A DNA stretch of 16,458 bases from an uncultured Bacteroides sp. (lineage in GTDB: Bacteria > Bacteroidota > Bacteroidia > Bacteroidales > Bacteroidaceae), in the NCBI GenBank assembly GCA_900546645.1, contig URDR01000068.1, forward strand, positions 1 to 16,458. The letters are read 5' to 3'. Positions 14,051 to 16,458 of the stretch are shown piece by piece; the first letter of the stretch is position 1; every line of letters begins with the position of its first letter. The position numbers were made by a program, and so were the translations under genes. The notes under the pieces were generated by a model, which saw only the letters and a program-made list of their open reading frames with translations, had not been told where the DNA came from and did not search any database.

Positions 14051-15298
14051 ATGATATTAAATTTAGAAATTAAGAATTACCGTTCATTTAAGGATGTATG
14101 TTCCTTTACAACAGAGCCGACTTCTTCAAAGGCTAAGGTTGATAATATATGTGAAGTAGAGACCAATGCAGAAGGATTAAAGAAGGCTTTGAAAATCTCT
14201 TTGATTTATGGAGCAAATGCTTCAGGTAAGACTAATATCATAAAGTTTTTATACAGGTTCAGACGATGGGTCCACAATCTTGACAACAGGGTTGGTGATG
14301 ATATTCCATTGTATCAGCCGTTCAAATTTGACAATACTACGACTGATGCACCGATAGGGTTTTCAATGGAGTTTATAACTCAGAAGATCAGATATAAATA
14401 TGAAGTCAGTTTTACCAGATTGCAGATAGAGTCAGAGTCGTTGATTTATTATCCAAACGGTAAACAGACACAACTTTATGAACGCACTTTGCTTTCAGGA
14501 GATAAAGAATCAGATACTATTAAATTCGGATCAAGCCTTTCTTCTTCAAAGCCTTTCAATGTGTTCAAGAACCAGTTGCTGATTTCCAAGTTCCTGAAGG
14601 ATACACCATGCGAACCGATAACAAATGCCGCAAAATATCTGGCAGATATGATTGTTTCCAACGGTTATCATGAAGATACCATGTTGGGTGAAGATAAGGA
14701 AATGGTCAGATGGCTTTATTCACGTCCTGAAAACAAGAAACTGCTTGCTGAATTTCTGGCATTTGCGGATACCGGTATGGCCGGTTTCCAACTGGAAAAG
14801 CGCAGTGACGGCGTTGAAGTCACAAGCCAGCATGGTCTATATAATGATGGTGAGGATTTGGGCAAAACAGCAGACTTGCCTTTAAAAGAAGAATCTTTTG
14901 GTACAAGATCACTTTTCCTTATAGGCTGTTATATATTACAGGCGCTGCAGAATGGAAGTCCGTTTTTTATAGATGAAATGGATTCCGGGCTACATTCCTA
15001 CATAACACAGCTCATTGTGGACATCTTCAGAAATGAAAGAATAAACAGGAATAATGCCCAATTGATCTTTACAACCCATGATGTGAATCTGCTTGACCAG
15101 AATACTATCCGTAAAGACCAGGTATGGTTTACAGAAAAGAATGAGCAGGGAGTATCAGAGATGTTCTCTCTTTCCGATTTTGAGGACGTAAGAGAGGATA
15201 CATTGTTTGCCAAATGGTATTTGAATAATAAATTTGGAGGTGTTCCTTCATTAAAACCACTGGAGAAACTGTTTGTAGACTATGGCAAGAACGAGTGA
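14051..15298 (+). CDS. AAA/ABC-type ATPase of an AbiL-like (RloA-type) two-gene defence system
   Basis: A 415-residue ATP-binding protein of the SMC/ABC-like AAA_15/AAA_21 group. Visible are the N-terminal strand ILNLEIKNYRSFKD, Walker A GANASGKT (54-61), a signature-like segment KEESFGTRSLF (279-289), Walker B FFIDEMDSGLH (305-315, D308/E309) and the switch histidine in TTHD (341-344, H343). The ATG at 14051 is preferred: it begins the conserved IKNYRSF strand and sits just downstream of the promoter at 14002-14032. A longer frame from 13943 would add 36 Lys/Arg-rich residues upstream of that promoter. The gene overlaps the RloB-like gene by 17 bases, implying translational coupling. Such ATPases pair with RloB-like proteins in AbiL abortive infection and in the rlo genes next to Campylobacter Type I systems. 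It probably senses infection or regulates its partner; that role is inferred. Confidence 0.88.
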   Translation: MILNLEIKNYRSFKDVCSFTTEPTSSKAKVDNICEVETNAEGLKKALKISLIYGANASGKTNIIKFLYRFRRWVHNLDNRVGDDIPLYQPFKFDNTTTDAPIGFSMEFITQKIRYKYEVSFTRLQIESESLIYYPNGKQTQLYERTLLSGDKESDTIKFGSSLSSSKPFNVFKNQLLISKFLKDTPCEPITNAAKYLADMIVSNGYHEDTMLGEDKEMVRWLYSRPENKKLLAEFLAFADTGMAGFQLEKRSDGVEVTSQHGLYNDGEDLGKTADLPLKEESFGTRSLFLIGCYILQALQNGSPFFIDEMDSGLHSYITQLIVDIFRNERINRNNAQLIFTTHDVNLLDQNTIRKDQVWFTEKNEQGVSEMFSLSDFEDVREDTLFAKWYLNNKFGGVPSLKPLEKLFVDYGKNE

Positions 15299-16379
15299 AA
15301 ATAAACGTCATAGTAAGTATGTCATAAGAATAGTGTGTGAAGGCGATAAGACCGAACCATTGTTCTTTACAGACTTGTGTGACCGGTTTTATGGTGACAG
15401 CAAGGATTTTGATGTACGTACAATTCCTCAGCCTAATATACCGGTTGAAGATGCTGAAGCGGATTCTTCCAGAGGAAGCTATAAAGGGAAGAAACGTAAA
15501 GTCAAGTCAGGTGGACAGAAAGATGTTGCTGAAGATGAAGTTATAACCGGTGTTCCACCATTAAAATGGGTGTTGTATGCAAGAAAAATCATGTCTGAAG
15601 GAGTGGATGAATCTTGGGCAGTATATGATAAGGACGAACATCCTAAACATGAGGAAGCCATGGCCGAGGCCAATAAGATAATAGATGGGAAAAAGGTAAA
15701 TATTGCTTTTTCAAGCCGTAGTTTTGAATATTATTTGCTGCTTCATTTTGAGTACCTGTATTACGGTTTTGAAGCAACGGAATGCGGCGAGAGAATAAAA
15801 GGCAAAAAGCAGATATACGAATGTGGTACTGGTAAGAATCCTGATAAGGATTGTGACGGAAAGAAATGTATCAACGGATATGCGAGGAAATACGGATACT
15901 GGATGGAAAGTAAATCATCTGTTTCTACCTTTCCGCTGGTTAAGGACAAATTACTGAAGGGCATGATTAATGCATGCCGGTTGAGAACGGAAAGTGACTC
16001 AAAAACTGATGAACCGATTTATAAACGCAATCCTTATACGAATGTAGATATTCTTGTTGGTAGACTGATAGGAAAAGAAACGGTAAGCTATGGTACTACA
16101 TATACCTTCAGAGGTCATGGCTCTGACTGGTCTGTAAAGCTTGATGAGAAAGGCTTAAACCTGACAAACAACAAGAATGGCTCTGAGATATTCCAAAGAG
16201 GGATGTTTATAATATATGATTTGGAGAAAAATACCAGAAAGGAATTGAATGAAAAGGTACTGCTACTGGGGTCTGAAGACACTGGTTTGTTGCCCTGTAC
16301 TCTAACTGACAGACAGGTTATATCTATTAAGCTTAGTCATGAAAAAGAGGTCCTATTATTACCTAATTTTATTAATTAA
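15282..16379 (+). CDS. RloB-like protein (AbiLii type), probable Toprim-like effector
   Basis: A 365-residue protein with the RloB hallmarks: VCEGDKTEPLFF near the N-terminus (18-29), YDKDEHP (115-121), and FEYYLLLHFE (148-157), followed by RNPYTNVDILVGRLI (249-263). The early glutamate (E20) and the DxD pair (D116, D118) have the spacing and context of a Toprim-type metal site, suggesting a nuclease; that is inference. Two features stand out. A Cys-containing insertion (C168, C181, C191, C196) lies between the LLLHFE motif and the distal part of the domain, possibly a zinc site. About 100 residues also follow the domain (from about 266) with no family I recognise. The protein is longer than I expect for RloB (about 200-250 residues). 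The ATG overlaps the end of the ATPase gene; no separate promoter is seen. Confidence 0.82.
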   Translation: MARTSENKRHSKYVIRIVCEGDKTEPLFFTDLCDRFYGDSKDFDVRTIPQPNIPVEDAEADSSRGSYKGKKRKVKSGGQKDVAEDEVITGVPPLKWVLYARKIMSEGVDESWAVYDKDEHPKHEEAMAEANKIIDGKKVNIAFSSRSFEYYLLLHFEYLYYGFEATECGERIKGKKQIYECGTGKNPDKDCDGKKCINGYARKYGYWMESKSSVSTFPLVKDKLLKGMINACRLRTESDSKTDEPIYKRNPYTNVDILVGRLIGKETVSYGTTYTFRGHGSDWSVKLDEKGLNLTNNKNGSEIFQRGMFIIYDLEKNTRKELNEKVLLLGSEDTGLLPCTLTDRQVISIKLSHEKEVLLLPNFIN

Positions 16380-16407
16380 AGACTTTCTTTTCTTTCAATA
16401 GTTCGTT

Positions 16408-16437
16408 AAAAAATAGCCAAGCCTAAGCGGCTCTGGC
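16408..16437 (-). terminator. Possible intrinsic terminator of a convergent gene beyond the window
   Basis: Positions 16416-16437 form a G+C-rich hairpin (GCCA-AGCC paired with GGCT-TGGC, one bulged C, loop TAAGC). On the minus strand it is followed by TATTTTTT (complement of 16408-16415). This suits termination of minus-strand transcription arriving from the right, and the hairpin could also close the rloB-like transcript. Confidence 0.45.
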
Positions 16438-16458
16438 GGTAAATAAAATGAGTTCTTT

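Overview
The window looks like a chromosomal segment of a gut Bacteroidales organism (Bacteroides or Phocaeicola type). This rests on a Bacteroides-style polysaccharide export lipoprotein and tyrosine autokinase, genes without clear Shine-Dalgarno sequences, and promoter-like sequences of the Bacteroidetes form TTTG / TAnnTTTG. By eye the capsule genes at the left are richer in G+C than the AT-rich specificity-gene cassettes in the middle, which suggests the defence block was acquired separately.

Layout. (1) At 118-3423, minus strand, is the start of a surface or capsular polysaccharide export operon: an outer-membrane export lipoprotein (Wza-like), then a Wzz/BY-kinase fusion (Wzc-like) with an extreme Tyr/Gly tail. 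(2) At 3744-4670, minus strand, is a complete tyrosine recombinase. (3) At 4722-8190 is an invertible specificity locus. It holds one expressed hsdS (minus strand, 6976-8190), a frameshifted silent hsdS copy pointing the other way (4722-5886), and two further silent second-half cassettes (5879-6428 minus, 6444-6983 plus). (4) At 8250-9302 is a DUF1016/YhcG-family PD-(D/E)XK nuclease gene inserted between hsdM and hsdS. (5) hsdM (9313-10863) and hsdR (11002-13830) complete a Type I restriction-modification operon transcribed hsdR-hsdM-DUF1016-hsdS. (6) Divergent from hsdR, 14051-16379 is a two-gene ATPase plus RloB-like operon resembling AbiL / RloA-RloB abortive-infection systems, with a near-perfect Bacteroidetes promoter and overlapping genes.

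How it works together. The specificity locus carries two first target-recognition domains (TRD1) and four second ones (TRD2). They are linked by four distinct inverted-repeat pairs (15, 13, 18 and 10+6 bp), arranged so that an inversion at each pair exchanges a coding cassette with the reading frame preserved. The adjacent tyrosine recombinase is the obvious candidate enzyme. The region is therefore read as a phase-variable Type I system, nominally 2 x 4 specificities. A one-base insertion next to the 13-bp repeat means variants carrying the silent TRD1 would be cut short after TRD1, so probably only four full-length proteins can be made at present. The neighbouring ATPase/Toprim-like pair may be a second defence layer, by analogy with other ATPase-Toprim systems.

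Phase-variable Type I systems in Bacteroides are known in general. The less ordinary points here are the nested use of different repeat sequences, the self-complementary overlapping 3' ends of the cassettes, the directional frameshift, the duplicated palindrome inside the DUF1016 gene, and the Cys-rich insertion and C-terminal extension in the RloB-like protein.
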